A stretch of 61,034 nucleotides of DNA from Heliocybe sulcata. Its lineage: Eukaryota > Basidiomycota > Agaricomycetes > Gloeophyllales > Gloeophyllaceae. How positions within the stretch are numbered: position 1 is the stretch's first letter; each line of letters begins with the position of its first letter. Below the pieces are notes generated by a model. That model was not told where the DNA came from, made no database searches, and saw nothing but the letters and a program-made list of their open reading frames with translations. The position numbers and the translations under genes were made by a program. The stretch is taken from the NCBI GenBank assembly GCA_004369045.1, contig ML213512.1, positions 680,330 to 741,363 of the forward strand, in the 5' to 3' direction. Shown here one piece after another: positions 38,045-49,573 of the stretch.

Positions 38045-39518
38045 AGGAGGTGGACGCGAGCTGGCAGTTGAAGAGAAAGGAGAGAAATACCTGTACGTAT
38101 GCCATCAGCGCCTTGCGAGGTCATGCGGCTTACCCCGTGCTTCTCCATTATAGATGTCCACGTCGGTGCTTGCACTCGTGACTCGCCCTTCCTCTTCCTC
38201 CGAGTTCTTTGTGATTGAATCCGCATAGAAGTCCGTTTTTGATTCCAGCTATTTATCAACTTTGTCAATGCTTCTCTCTCACGACTGTTCTTGTTATGTT
38301 CCTTCGTTTTCGATAGATTTAGATTGTGGACGCTCATAGAGTAGACAACGGACTCCCTCTAGATGTATATTAGACGGTAGATAATAACGGGTATTGCTCT
38401 CACCATTTGTCTAAGGCTTTCGTGAGCTTTCGTGAGCGTGCGATGGCGCAGTACGGGCTTTTAGAAACGTGCCGATGCGACAATAAAAGCTCTGGCCTTG
38501 ACCCGTGCGGTGCAAATGCAATAATTCAATGGTCTGGGGATGAAGTCGCAGTAACTCCCCGGCTCTGTGTATAACAGCCATGCAGCAGCTCTGCTGCAAG
38601 CAAGAAGCAAGGGTGACGCGTTGAGAGGCCAGGTGGGGCGATGCACGATCGGCAATGGTAATTGTGTAGCATCTACAAGACTGTACAAACCTTATCGTCT
38701 TTGTAACGCTTGTGAGGACAGCAAAAATATGCTTGACGGATATATGCACCATGCCAAGAGCTGGTCTGTGAGGTCGTTCTCCGACCGCACGGAGGAAGAC
38801 GCTTATGAAGTCGTCGAATTGGAGCCTGAACAGCAATTTTCGTAACAGTAAATATCTGAATGCTGGAATTATAGTCCGTATCCAGCGTTTCACGAGGAGC
38901 TCTGCGGTCCGGCGGGAAAAGATACACTAAGCACGTTGTCCAGGATAAGGCCAGTGGATATGGGCGACCTTGCACATAACGTAGAGACTCAGTGGAAAGA
39001 TCTTAAGCAGATCATACTTGAAAGGTACTTATAGTACTCAGATGTGAAGCGAGAAGAGACACAACGTAGGGGAGTAATTCGATTCTGCATTATGAATGTT
39101 TGAACTCCGACATACTCCGAAACGCGTCGAGGTCACGCGGACACGTCCCTAGTTTTGCGCAAGTAAATGTCTTACAGTATTGGTTACGGCAAATAAGCTC
39201 AGCAAGCTTCACTGTAATTCTGTGGCATGCTGCAGTCGAGATCTGCTCTGGAGACGGTGGTAATTCGCTCACAGAAAAGTACCTTGTGCAGTCTGTGCAG
39301 AGCGAGGACCATGACCAGTCTCATCCGCCTCACTACACTAGGCTCTAGCACAGCATCTCATCTTATTTCACTTCTGCACCAATAAAAGCCCATCACCTTA
39401 TGGGATACAACAGATTACTACAAGCACAAGTTATAAATACCTTATATTCTACTGTCCGCGGGATTGCACAAATAAAATACGATGTTGCCTTGATCAGAAG
39501 CCCAGGATGATGAATAAG
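38045..39518. other. Intergenic, no recognised gene
   Basis: Convergent 3' regions of the F-box-like gene and the oxidase gene. AT-rich, with short frames only. Confidence 0.45.
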
Positions 39519-41575
39519 TTAAGAGGTCTTGCAAAGGAGCTCGTCGTCCCAACCCTCAGAGTTAACACCCTTCTTGACAAGAAGAAGGTCTGACGGATCA
39601 ATCTGCTTCTTAATCCCGAGGAGACGAGCGTAGTGCGCATCACCCCAGTATGCAGCTTGCCAGTTCACCTCCAGCATATCCGGCTGCGAAAGTAAAATCA
39701 GAAGAGACAGTCATCGAGAAGCATTCGCACCAACCTCATTCAAGTATTGTCCACCCAGCGGAGGAGGAGCCAGTTCGCGCAGAGGCTGGATCTGATTGAA
39801 GGCACTCTCGTACATAGCATTGAGAGTATCGACGGTAAGACCAGCAGCTCCACCAGTGACGAAGCCAGGCAGAACAGTCATGTCAGAGACAGCCGTACGC
39901 CACGCGGGAGTAACAGCCGTCTCGTCAACACCAACCTTAGCGACCTCACCGCCACCGACCATGCTAAAGGATGAATCAATGTTAAGACAAGAGGTTCATG
40001 GCGATACAGCCGGAAAACTCACTAAGGAACAGCTACGCTCATATTGGCGAAGATTCCGCCGAGAAGCTTGGCATTCCCGGGTGCGGTAAGGTTACGAGGC
40101 ATCAACCAGGAAGAGCTAGCGGTAGTATTCGCACTGCCGGCGGTCCAGTTGAAACCGTAGCCGTACTGAGAGTTGACAAGGTTGTCCAGATTCCAAGCTT
40201 GGAAAGACGGGTACACCTTGCTCATAGCGAGAGTAACATTGACACCGGAGATATTTCTCGAAGCGGAGAAGAAGTCCTCCATGGTAGAGTTCGCAGCGGC
40301 GTTATAAGGAGGGCTACCGGGAGTGAAGAAGGTCAGGTAGAAGGAGTTGTCGAGGAACGGCCAAACACCCGACCAACCAGCATCGGCGATCTGGTTGTGC
40401 ATCGACATCCAGGTGGTGAGCAGGGCGCTGTACGAGTCCTGGGAATTGGCTTCAGCGACATAGAAGACGGCAGTGATGGGAGGGTTGGGATGAGTCTTGT
40501 ATGTTGCTGATACGACGATACCAAACGAGGGTCCTCCTCCACCACGGAAAGCCCAAAAGAGGTCGGGGTTCTCGTACTGGTTGAGCGTAACGTACTGGCC
40601 GCTAGGTAACACGGCAGTGAATTGGATGACGTTATCAACACCTAGCGGATACGTCAGTCACATGGTTCAAAGATGAGTGCGCAGAAACTAACCTAAACCG
40701 TAGAAAGGGGACATGACACTGTGGCCACCGCCAAGAAGCCACCCGCCGGCCGCACCAACAGTTCCATCGGGACTAAAGCCACCAGGCACGAACTTGCCAC
40801 GAGCGTCGGCCGCCGCGTAGATCTCGAACCACTGAACACCCGCACCAAGAGTGACCGCTGAAAATAGGTAACATGCATGAGTGGAAGTCCTCCCGACAGA
40901 ATGAACTAGCAAAAAGTACAGACCAGATTGGCCCTGAGTACCGTGGGGAGCACCTGCTGGGACGAAGTTGTCGTAGAACGTCATGTCTTTGAAGTTGTGC
41001 ATGAACAGTTCGAGTGACTGAGAGCCGCCAGAGCGACCGATGAGCTCATGGCTGTGGAACAGAACGGTTAGATCCGAATGTACGAAAATGCCGTGGCACG
41101 CTTACCCGGTATTACGGACCACTAAGCGCAGGTTATGCAACCTAGCATACGCCAGCGTCTTTTGAATATCGGAAAGAGACGTTGCATTGACCGCGTACTT
41201 GGGAATGCGACCTTGGTCGCACACCGTCTCTCCAGGCGAGTAGGGTCGAGGGCAGTACTGAACACTTCCATTCACAACAAGAGCTTCCAGATTCACGAAG
41301 CCAAGAGCATTTGTCTGCTCAGTAATGAAGGGCGGGTCGACAACGTGAGCCGTGACCACCGCGCACTGGGCTTCATTGTACACCGGCGAGTCCGGGAAGC
41401 ACACCGCGTTCATAGGCAGCTGGCCCTGGATAACGGGTTGCGAGAGTGTCTTCCCGAAGGCATTCCACTGGGCGGTGCTCGGAAAGCATGATTGGCTGTA
41501 CGTGCATTTGCACTTCGTGGAGGAGGAGGAAACGAGGGACGCAAGAGCGAGAGTAGTAAGGACGGACCGCAACAT
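39519..41575 (-). CDS. Secreted FAD-linked oxidase of the BBE/VAO type
   Basis: Six exons (minus): 41575-41106, 41051-40924, 40857-40693, 40641-40023, 39963-39735, 39683-39519. They give 591 residues, joins in frame. The start is the ATG at 41575, giving signal peptide M-L-R-S-V-L-T-T-L-A-L-A-S-L. A Cys-rich start is followed by the FAD-binding PCMH fold. R-N-T-G-H-E-L-I-G-R-S-G-G-S carries His158, the usual site of the covalent 8-alpha FAD link. G-G-W-L-L-G-G-G-H-S is the second FAD motif. In place of the Cys-containing G-x-C-P-T-V-G of bicovalent berberine-bridge enzymes it has G-F-S-P-D-G-T-V-G, so only one covalent link is expected. The C-terminus (N-W-Q-A-A-Y-W-G-D-A-H-Y-A-R-L...D-P) is the BBE domain. 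Several N-x-S/T sites fit secretion. Likely oxidises alcohols or sugars with O2, giving H2O2; substrate unknown. Confidence 0.93.
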
Positions 41576-42999
41576 CACAAATAAAAGACGTGGGCCAGTC
41601 GAAGAGTCTGATGATGGCCCCGTAGGAGAGACACGGGTTGAGAGACTTGCGCTCACAGCTGCTGGCATTTTAAGAACATCTCAGGTCTATATTCCGGCAC
41701 GTTCATCGTAGCACGGCACGGCTCAGCAAGCGCGGCAGTTCCATATGTACCTGTCCTGGCGTCCGCTCGCTGTCGTCTGCAGATGGGCATTGAATCAACA
41801 TCATGAGATTGAATTGATAAGGCACCGTGTTGGAAAGCGCAGCGTTACCGATCCGCCAACAGCGCCTGACGACATAACTGTCTTGCCAGGATAATCGCGG
41901 ACGAGTTTCTGGGATTTGAACCCGTCCTGAAGAATTCCTGATCCTCTCAGATCATCCTGAGGACGACCTCCCATCCGACGAAACCGAACACTCGTTATTC
42001 AGGCCCAGGCACAGAGCTGCTGGGATGCCTGATCCGTGGACACACCGAGGAACTTGCACCGCCCGCCAGCTACCATAAAAGGCAATGGTGTACGGTGTCG
42101 GGCGCTAACCTGCAGTAGGCTGTCCGCCGCAAGCTCGCCGCAAGTGATGCTATCTTGGAAGTTGGCTTGCAGTACTATTTGTATCCTTTCCGCTAGATCT
42201 TGTGCAACGTTCTGCGATGTATGGAGGGAAAATCCGGGAGCGAGTTGTTCATGGGAGCAACCCATATATTCGTTAGAAGCGACAAGCTTCGACTCGCAAA
42301 CACGGACACGTTAACGCCCATCGCCCAGCGAAGAGGGTCGAGAGCAGTGACTGAATCAAGAAACATACTGGCAAAGATCCAGCGGCCAGACATGACAACG
42401 AGCTGCTCGTGCGCCGTAGGCGCCTAGGTGGTTTCCCAACTACAGTGCGTGGGTAAGTTGCCCGCAACGTCACAAAAATCGATGCTGACGTGCATGGTTA
42501 TGCGGGAGCTGCCTATGATCGCAAGGATACACGGTTGGTGGGTTGGCATAAAGGAAGTCGCGACGCGTGAAAATAACCAATGGACGGACCGTCATCCATG
42601 CAGCTGAGACAGGCATAGATAATTAGATGAATGAATGCCAACGGAAGAAAACTCGAGGGTCCCCAGTCAACTGATCAGAGCGGCCAGATCACTGAGCTGC
42701 AGCATGGGAAATGTGGAGTGAAGCCAACATCTAGTTAGGCGGCCAGGTTCGAAGACGCGATAATCACTTCACCTAGAGCCATTCAAGCAGATGTATTTGT
42801 CAGACTGAACAGAGCGAGCATAAGAAGCCGAGGATGGGAACGCGAACATCCTGCATCGACACGCCCGTACATCATCGCAATCATCACTGGGTCGGTGCTC
42901 CCGCCGGGAAGCCAAGTGCCTCAGGAATGGACATTTGCGTGAGGAAACAAGGGGTTTCGCTTACTGCACTCCTAGGTCAGGGATTAAGGGCAGCCAGCG
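41576..42999. other. Intergenic, no recognised gene
   Basis: Frames under 95 codons, no motifs. The sequence around 41890-41960 was checked as a tRNA candidate and not accepted. Confidence 0.45.
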
Positions 43000-43720
43000 C
43001 CGCTATATTGAAAAATCCCAGAAGCTGCGAGGCAGCCTCAAAGAAACCGATTCCAGTCGTAAACAAGGCAAGGCTGGAGTATGCCTACATTGAGTGGTGT
43101 CGTGGAACACATCGTAACATGGTTTGGCCTACGCTCCCTTCCTAGGCTGCGCTCTGCCACAGCCCACAGTGCTTTGGCCGTCGACTGGAATTCTGGAACG
43201 ACGTCTCTCCACTATATTCGATTCCTCCCACGAGCCGAGAGGACTAGAGGGTAGGTCTCGCCACCAAGTGACCCATAAGCTCTGCCGATGCGGAAGGGCC
43301 AAACGGTTTGCGTTTCCGCTGATCCAAATCTTGCACCTGTTCCTCACTGTTCAACCGTCAACGTGCAAGCGCAATGAACGATGCCTTTTGAAAACGCGGA
43401 CATCCGGGACTCGCATGGCCATCTTTGTGGACTTCTCCGAGCTCCGCGTTAATCTTGCAGCAGCAGCAACTCCCTAGTAGCCTGCACTCGATGTCGCCTC
43501 AGGAAGAAACTCGGTTCTTTAGCTTGTAGGACAAGTGCCGTAGTCTCGACGAGATAGGAATGAGCACAGCCAGGGGGAAGAATCCGGCACCACAAGATGC
43601 GGAAGCAGTCTCACTGCGTTCTAGGTCCCAGTATTCGACGTTCGAACAGATGTGATCGTTCCGCGAGTACACATCTGTTCGGACCCTGGATAAGTGGCCG
43701 CTGCAAGCCTCGGAATTCCC
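43000..43720. repeat. Segmental duplication, copy B, left part
   Basis: Collinear with about 8735-9430 of copy A: shared 'gcagcctca', 'attccagtcgta', 'tggaacacatcg', 'cgctcccttcctaggctg', 'gatgcggaagc' and 'gtggccgct'. Divergence is higher than in the right part (48883-50820). The collinearity breaks near 43640-43720, where a segment with CGAACAGATGTG repeats begins. Confidence 0.65.
43643..43682. repeat. Inverted repeat CGAACAGATGTG
   Basis: CGAACAGATGTG and CACATCTGTTCG face each other across about 15 bp. Further copies lie at about 43782 (direct) and, diverged, near 45448, 45515 and 45590. They mark both sides of the segment that is absent from copy A. Confidence 0.65.
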
Positions 43721-45700
43721 TAGTATTTATATAGAAACACATCTCTACGGACCCAAAGCATACGCAGGCTGTTCTGCTGTCCGAACAGATGTGGGTGGCT
43801 AGCATATACAGCCTCTGAACACCTCAGCCTGGCCCTACATAATGGACAGCCTAGATATTCAATATATGCGATATAATATTCATGTACAATGCTCAGATAA
43901 TCACTTATATTGGTAAATTAGGAAATACTGTACATGAGCACGTGCCTCACGTGCTGTAGCCCTTCCTCTCGTCCTCGTAATACTCCCCGGATGCCTGAAC
44001 CTAGATGCAGTACCAGCGTACCAGCGAGAGAGCAGCGGACCGAGCCATAAGTGGTCATGTCACTCGTACCAGTCAAGTCACACCTGTTCGACCGCTACCA
44101 TTCGCTTACTGAACGTCCGGTCGCGCCCGCCCTCGCCTGCGCAGACTCCACGGACCACCTCCCACTCTGCTCGGCTCACTCTCTGCTGAAGCGCGTGCTC
44201 GAAGTGCGCGAGGACGTGGTGCGCGTTCTCGACGGCCGACGACCATGTGGGGAATTCGGCACGCGAACGAGAGGCGGGCGGTGGGCGGGCAGCATGCAGC
44301 TTCGTAAAGCACGACCAGTGCGTACGAGTGCTGGAGATGCACGTGGCAGAGGGAGTAGGCAAGTTGGAGGGAACGGATATCAGAGGCGAGGTGCCGGGTG
44401 GATTCGAATGTATGTCGATGTGCAGCCGCGACGCGGCGTCAATAAGCATTCCATGTACACCTCAGGTCAGCATCTCAACATTAGCGAAGAAGGTGATGGA
44501 CGCACGTGTGCTCACCAGCGGGACCACCCGCATATATGCTGCGCCCGACATGCCCCACACAGCGGTTTCGCTGCTATTGGTCGCATAGCCGGACCTCGAC
44601 GAAGATGAGGAAGTGGAACGTACCTGTGTAGAGTCGAGGGTTGGTGCTCTCTGACCCGCCACCGCGCGAGTGCCAGTATTAATATGTGTCGCGACATCCA
44701 CGCGCATTTTGCCTTGTCCATCCAACCCTTCACTGTCTCACAACTTCCCTAAGACATTTGCGAGAGTGTGTCGCCGTGCGCGAGATACCACACCAACCTA
44801 CCGAAGTTTCCGGACAGGCGGATATCTGTCACCGGGCTCGGCGTCTCCTTCACCCCATCCACCGCCTGTTTCCCATGCGACGTGCTATTCGCCAGCATTG
44901 TCCTTCCCTTACTGGAGGCACTCTCTATCTTCCTGTACTGCCCGGTCTTCCAGAACTGCACGAGGATGGTGTTTCTGTTCGTCGCGACTAAGAGATTGTG
45001 TAGTATCCCGCGAGGATTTCGCCGAAGTCGCCTGCGGGCACACAGATTGCGGGTCGGAAGAAGGAGGGAGGTGGCGGCCGGCATGGGAGTAAGCGAGGAA
45101 AGCGTCCGGAGAGCATCGTCAGTGAGGGCGGCAGTAAATGTGCATGATCCCCAGAGAGTCAGAGACATGGTGGTCCGTGCGCAAGGGCCATGTCTTACAG
45201 AAATTCGCGCTAACAGGGCCGGAAGCTTGATATATGCGTGCGTCAGGCCATTCCCTTACCAGAGCTTCACTTGTCCGGATCCCTGGACTTACAAAAGCTT
45301 AAAGCTTACATGACGGAAGAGTTCAAAGTCAAGGTAGCAATATTTATGACACAAGGGCCAGATTAGCTTTCCTGAGCTGGTCTGTTCAAAGTTCTGTGTA
45401 ACTGAGCGCGTCGTACGAGTGCCTACTTCACGTGTTTGGGATGAGGTCACATCGGTTCGCACTTTGGACTGTTCAATGTATTCGGACTGCCGAAGATCTT
45501 TGTATTCCCAACAGGATCACATCTGTTTGGACCTGGGCTATTCAAGGTGTTCGGATCGTACGACTATCTTTGCATTCTCAGGCACCTTTCGTCTGTTCGG
45601 ACTAGCGTACAGATATATGCTGAACGCAGTGTCTTGGTCAAAGCTCGACCGGCTCATCATCGATTTGAGATATTAAGTGAACCGATACAGCAGCAGAGTG
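43721..45700. mobile_element. About 2-kb segment present only in copy B
   Basis: Copy A runs directly from sequence like 43700 to sequence like 45735, so about 2 kb is extra here. It contains GC-rich open frames on the minus strand (45168-44749, 44725-44462, 44449-44078) that could be exons of one gene, but no domain was recognised and no complete splice model was settled. Both ends carry CGAACAGATGTG-like repeats, which suggests an inserted element with cargo. Alternatively copy A has lost the segment. Confidence 0.4.
45440..45610. repeat. Diverged tandem repeat of about 65-75 bp
   Basis: Units share the order: cacatc-gttyg, gac-t-g-ctattcaa-gt-ttcgga, and atctttg-attc (45448-45510, 45513-45575), plus a partial third unit (cgtctgttcggac). 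It lies at the right side of the extra segment in copy B. Confidence 0.5.
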
Positions 45701-46245
45701 GCTACTGTATCCCGCGTCTTTGATAACTCTCCAAATGGCCCGAGAATTAGTCCTCGGGCGGCGAGCCCATCCTATAAAACGACCAACATCCATAAGGTAT
45801 ACGGCATCACGGCCGTGCCGAAGAAATATTCGCCCAGTCAGCCTGACTTGGGGCTCTCAATGAATTTCTTCACCGATCTCGTACAATGGCACGCCGAGAC
45901 TAAAGGACAGCTCTTCTATCATCTATGCCGGCAATTCAGCTATGAATATGAAGACCGCGACCGGAAGGGCACGGGCATGCGGAATGCGCCCCGGGCGGTA
46001 CGAACTATGGGACTTGAGGAAGCGACGAAGCCGGCGCAGGAAGCGCAAGTGAGGGTAGTTGAACCCCTCACATTGCCTGCATGTCCCGTATGATAATATG
46101 CAGCGATACATGGAGGAAGACCGATGGGTGTCTTGGCAAGGTTATTTCGCATAAAGGAACAGTATCGGGCTGGCTCGTAATAAGACTGATCAGGGCGAAT
46201 GCAGCCTGCGGTGTGTTGCATAGCGTTATAAATGTTCACTATGAG
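45701..46245. repeat. Segmental duplication, copy B, middle part
   Basis: Matches about 9440-9940 of copy A, strongest in 46145-46245 ('acagtatcgggctggctcg', 'gactgatcagggcgaatg', 'aatgttcactat-agtgtac'). Similarity ends at about 46246, before the scaffold gap. Confidence 0.75.
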
Positions 46246-46398
46246 TGTACTTGCAGGTAGTGGGCCATTGCACGCATGGCATAGTTTTCGAGCCCTGAGT
46301 GTTATTTATATATTCAATGTCTGGGACTAAAATATATAAACTGTTATTTATTATGTACTGATGTTGGAAAAAACCTTGCCTAATTATATAATGAGATT

Positions 46399-47158
46399 NN
46401 NNNNNNNNNNNNNNNNNNNNNNNNNNNNNNNNNNNNNNNNNNNNNNNNNNNNNNNNNNNNNNNNNNNNNNNNNNNNNNNNNNNNNNNNNNNNNNNNNNNN
46501 NNNNNNNNNNNNNNNNNNNNNNNNNNNNNNNNNNNNNNNNNNNNNNNNNNNNNNNNNNNNNNNNNNNNNNNNNNNNNNNNNNNNNNNNNNNNNNNNNNNN
46601 NNNNNNNNNNNNNNNNNNNNNNNNNNNNNNNNNNNNNNNNNNNNNNNNNNNNNNNNNNNNNNNNNNNNNNNNNNNNNNNNNNNNNNNNNNNNNNNNNNNN
46701 NNNNNNNNNNNNNNNNNNNNNNNNNNNNNNNNNNNNNNNNNNNNNNNNNNNNNNNNNNNNNNNNNNNNNNNNNNNNNNNNNNNNNNNNNNNNNNNNNNNN
46801 NNNNNNNNNNNNNNNNNNNNNNNNNNNNNNNNNNNNNNNNNNNNNNNNNNNNNNNNNNNNNNNNNNNNNNNNNNNNNNNNNNNNNNNNNNNNNNNNNNNN
46901 NNNNNNNNNNNNNNNNNNNNNNNNNNNNNNNNNNNNNNNNNNNNNNNNNNNNNNNNNNNNNNNNNNNNNNNNNNNNNNNNNNNNNNNNNNNNNNNNNNNN
47001 NNNNNNNNNNNNNNNNNNNNNNNNNNNNNNNNNNNNNNNNNNNNNNNNNNNNNNNNNNNNNNNNNNNNNNNNNNNNNNNNNNNNNNNNNNNNNNNNNNNN
47101 NNNNNNNNNNNNNNNNNNNNNNNNNNNNNNNNNNNNNNNNNNNNNNNNNNNNNNNNNN
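46399..47158. other. Assembly gap, 760 N
   Basis: Unresolved bases. Frames reported across it are meaningless. It hides the left end of repeat R1 copy B and the join to the duplicated segment. Confidence 1.
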
Positions 47159-47219
47159 AATTATCGACCTGCAAGTGCATCATAGTTGCCCAAAATGGAG
47201 TCTGTTATAACCCGACTAC

Positions 47220-48407
47220 TAGGCTCGTGACCAACCTGTCATACCGCCATTGGGGCAGAATGTCGGTAGACAGGCTGGTCGATTTGGCGTGAGATTTACG
47301 CTCGCAAAAATTAGACCTTTTTTGCCGTCGGGATTATAGACGCTTGGGGATCGGAGATGAGCTGAGCACGTCTGAGTATGTCGGAGATAGAGATCGAGAT
47401 TGAGTAACAAACAGTTTTGTAGTCGCATAACAATGCGCGCTGGATAACAATCGATTGCGCTCCGGTCGTGCGTTCGTCCAGCTTTGTGCAGCTCTCTTAC
47501 CGCTGTTGCACACCAAACTAGCCTCTAAACTCGAAAACTATTTGTATCGTATGTCTTTTCCACCCCGGAAACCAGATCTAATACCTTCCATAGCGACTTG
47601 TCATTCGGCGTATCCTCGTTAATCAAAATTGTGGGTATACTGAAAGATTGTGATATTTCGGTAACCTAGTCCATACAGAGCTGGGATTCGGAGCGCATAT
47701 ATGGGCTAAAAATATCAACCTGATTGGCTTGCAGTCGTTTCAGAGGTGATATAATTATCGAGACTGATTTGAGATTCCATAGTAAAGGTAGGACCATGAA
47801 TAGTGTCTTCCCGGTGCCACAGCCCGAGTAGACAACAGAGTTCCAACACCGCATGGTTGCCAGAAGCCCACAGAGCTGGAGTTCACGAGGAACAATCCTT
47901 TTGCCGTCAATAGTAAGCAGATAGCATAGTAAGCAGACTCTCCAGATGTCAAGTCTTTTGCCGACTGAGAGAGGAGCCAGGAAAGCATCGGAAGGAGCGG
48001 AGTTTGCAGGTATTATTGATTTAGCCAGTGAAAGAAAAATAGCAGGAGGTCTAGAAGCTAGAGTACAGAAAGCATGATCCAGTTTAGAGAGTTCCTCCAT
48101 TATTTGTAGCCATACAATAGAGCAGCAGAAGGTGCAAGAGCAGCGCGTCGACGCGAAGCCTGACTTAGGCGCGTCGGCGTGTTTTGTATTGCGACTACAA
48201 ACTATTGATAGCACTACAAAGATTTCTTACTCGACTACAAAACGACTGGGAGGTCTAATGTCGGCAGGCCTCGGCATGTTCGGCGGGCCTCGGTCTTGCC
48301 TCGGGGATTGCCATCATTTTTGCGAGCGTAAATTGCATGCCAAATCGACCAGCCTGTCTACCGACATTCTGCCCCAATGGCGGTACGACAGGTTGGTCAC
48401 GAGCCTA
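47220..48407. mobile_element. TIR DNA element, Mutator-like, 1188 bp
   Basis: The ends are inverted repeats of about 93 bp: 47220-47312 against 48315-48407. The outer ~68 bp differ at one or two positions, starting TAGGCTCGTGACCAACC. It is flanked by a perfect 9-bp direct repeat CCCGACTAC (47211-47219 and 48408-48416). R1 copy A has one CCCGACTAC at the same place (1635-1643), which is the empty site. Long TIRs with a 9-bp duplication fit Mutator-like elements. No transposase is seen; the interior holds a helicase-like fragment on the minus strand, so it is non-autonomous. Confidence 0.85.
47666..48214 (-). pseudogene. RecQ-like DNA helicase fragment inside the TIR element
   Basis: An open frame of 182 codons without an ATG at its 5' end. 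It contains R-E-L-Q-L (Q-motif-like), then the Walker A motif S-G-C-G-T-G-K-T-L and motif Ia I-I-S-P-L-K-R-L-Q-A-N-Q-V, the order seen in RecQ-type ATP-dependent helicases. The frame stops soon after motif Ia, so motifs II to VI are missing. It is a 5' piece of a helicase gene, probably captured by the element; helicase activity is impossible. RecQ-like genes are repeated in many agaricomycete genomes, partly near telomeres. Confidence 0.7.
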
Positions 48408-48882
48408 CCCGACTACAAACCTTTGTAGTCAGTAACAAGCAGCGCTCTAGAGACATGCCAGCAGCCAATCAGAGGCTGGGAATCCCAGCCGGCGCGGAAA
48501 CGTCTGCGCCACATTGATTCCCACGGTAAGGAACATGTTACTGACCGGCCGGACAGAAACAAATCCACAGGACCTGACTGGGTGGTTCTAAATTCACAGA
48601 AATATTGGGAGACATCCCAATATATGTGTAGATAATATATTTGAAGCGTCAGGAGGAACAGAGAAGATGGGATGAGCCACCGTCCCGATTACCGAAAACT
48701 GAGACTACAAACAGATTTTGTAGTAAAGACTACAAGCGGAGTTCCAATACTCCTTACAACTTTTGAAGTAAGACTACAGATAAAGTTCACACGTCTTCTC
48801 GGCACAAAATTCCCACCTCTATCAAGGTCGGAACCATTTTCTCCGGTAAAGACTCGACCTTCGTAAACTCAGGACTCGTAAT

Positions 48883-49573
48883 ATGGCATTCCCGACTCAA
48901 GCTGCACAGCGCGACACGAGCGCAAAGGATTTCGACCTGATGTTCACGCAACATGAGCTGGAGATTCATATGGACGACATCGTCGCAGAGGCCGTCCGTG
49001 ATAGACAGTCTGTCGCGGGTGCCGGCCACATTCACTTGCGTGGACCACAATCTGAAGTGCACGCACCGAGCGGCGAAGTCTGTGGTATGGAAGCAGGGAA
49101 GCAGCCGTTCCAGCAGAACAGGCTCTGCGGGATCGATGCGGAGATCAACACCACGGTCGACTGTCCTATAGAAGAAATGGGAGATCGTGGGGTGTGTCCG
49201 TATTTCTCTTCATGATTTGGGAATTCCTAAGACTCGGTCAATAGATGGACGCAAAATCCATTCATCCATTCACCGACCTAAGCTACCCGCGGTGGCATTA
49301 TCCCGTCGCAGACGGGCACTGCGACATATCGCGTACCGAGGGCGATCAATTGGGAGCCTTCGACTTGTGGGCGTACGATGCTGCTACATCATAGCGAACC
49401 CACAGACAAGTCCGGCTACGAACACCAAGGATATCCGTGCCTGCCACCACGGCAGACAGGGCAGACCCGAATGGCTTGGTGACTGGCCTTGGGAGGATAC
49501 AGAGCCATTGGAAGACGCATTGTTGTATCCCCCACACCATCTGTATATTGATGGGTGCGTGTCCTCCAATTGA
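48883..49573 (+). pseudogene. Frameshifted paralogue of the 10110 gene (copy B)
   Basis: Exon 1 (48883-49191) is intact and the intron (49192-49244) is conserved, GTGTGT replacing GTATGT at the donor. Exon 2 starts at 49245 and loses 4 nt near 49379-49390 relative to copy A, so the original frame ends at once at a TAG-type stop after D-A-A-T-S. The rest of exon 2 continues in another frame to 49573. The 5' flank has been replaced by repeat R1, so the promoter is gone as well. Confidence 0.65.

Larger units (their letters stand above)
47159..48880. repeat. Repeat R1, copy B, interrupted by a TIR element
   Basis: 47160-47219 and 48408-48880 together match R1 copy A (1554-2116), including 'gcgctctagagacatgc', 'cagccaatcaga', and the right end 'cttcgtaaactcaggactcgta'. 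The interruption at CCCGACTAC is the element at 47220-48407. R1 ends two bases before the ATG of the duplicated gene copy at 48883. Confidence 0.75.

Noticed and set aside
41885-41965. Possible tRNA on the minus strand (GGTTCAAATCC B-box-like sequence)
   Set aside because: The T-stem has mismatches, no convincing A box is present and no acceptor stem pairs.
44051-44608. 185-codon plus-strand frame
   Set aside because: Arg/Gly-rich shadow-like composition; the minus strand looks more protein-like, and neither has a domain.
46361-47185. Long open frames across the gap
   Set aside because: They consist almost wholly of N and have no meaning.
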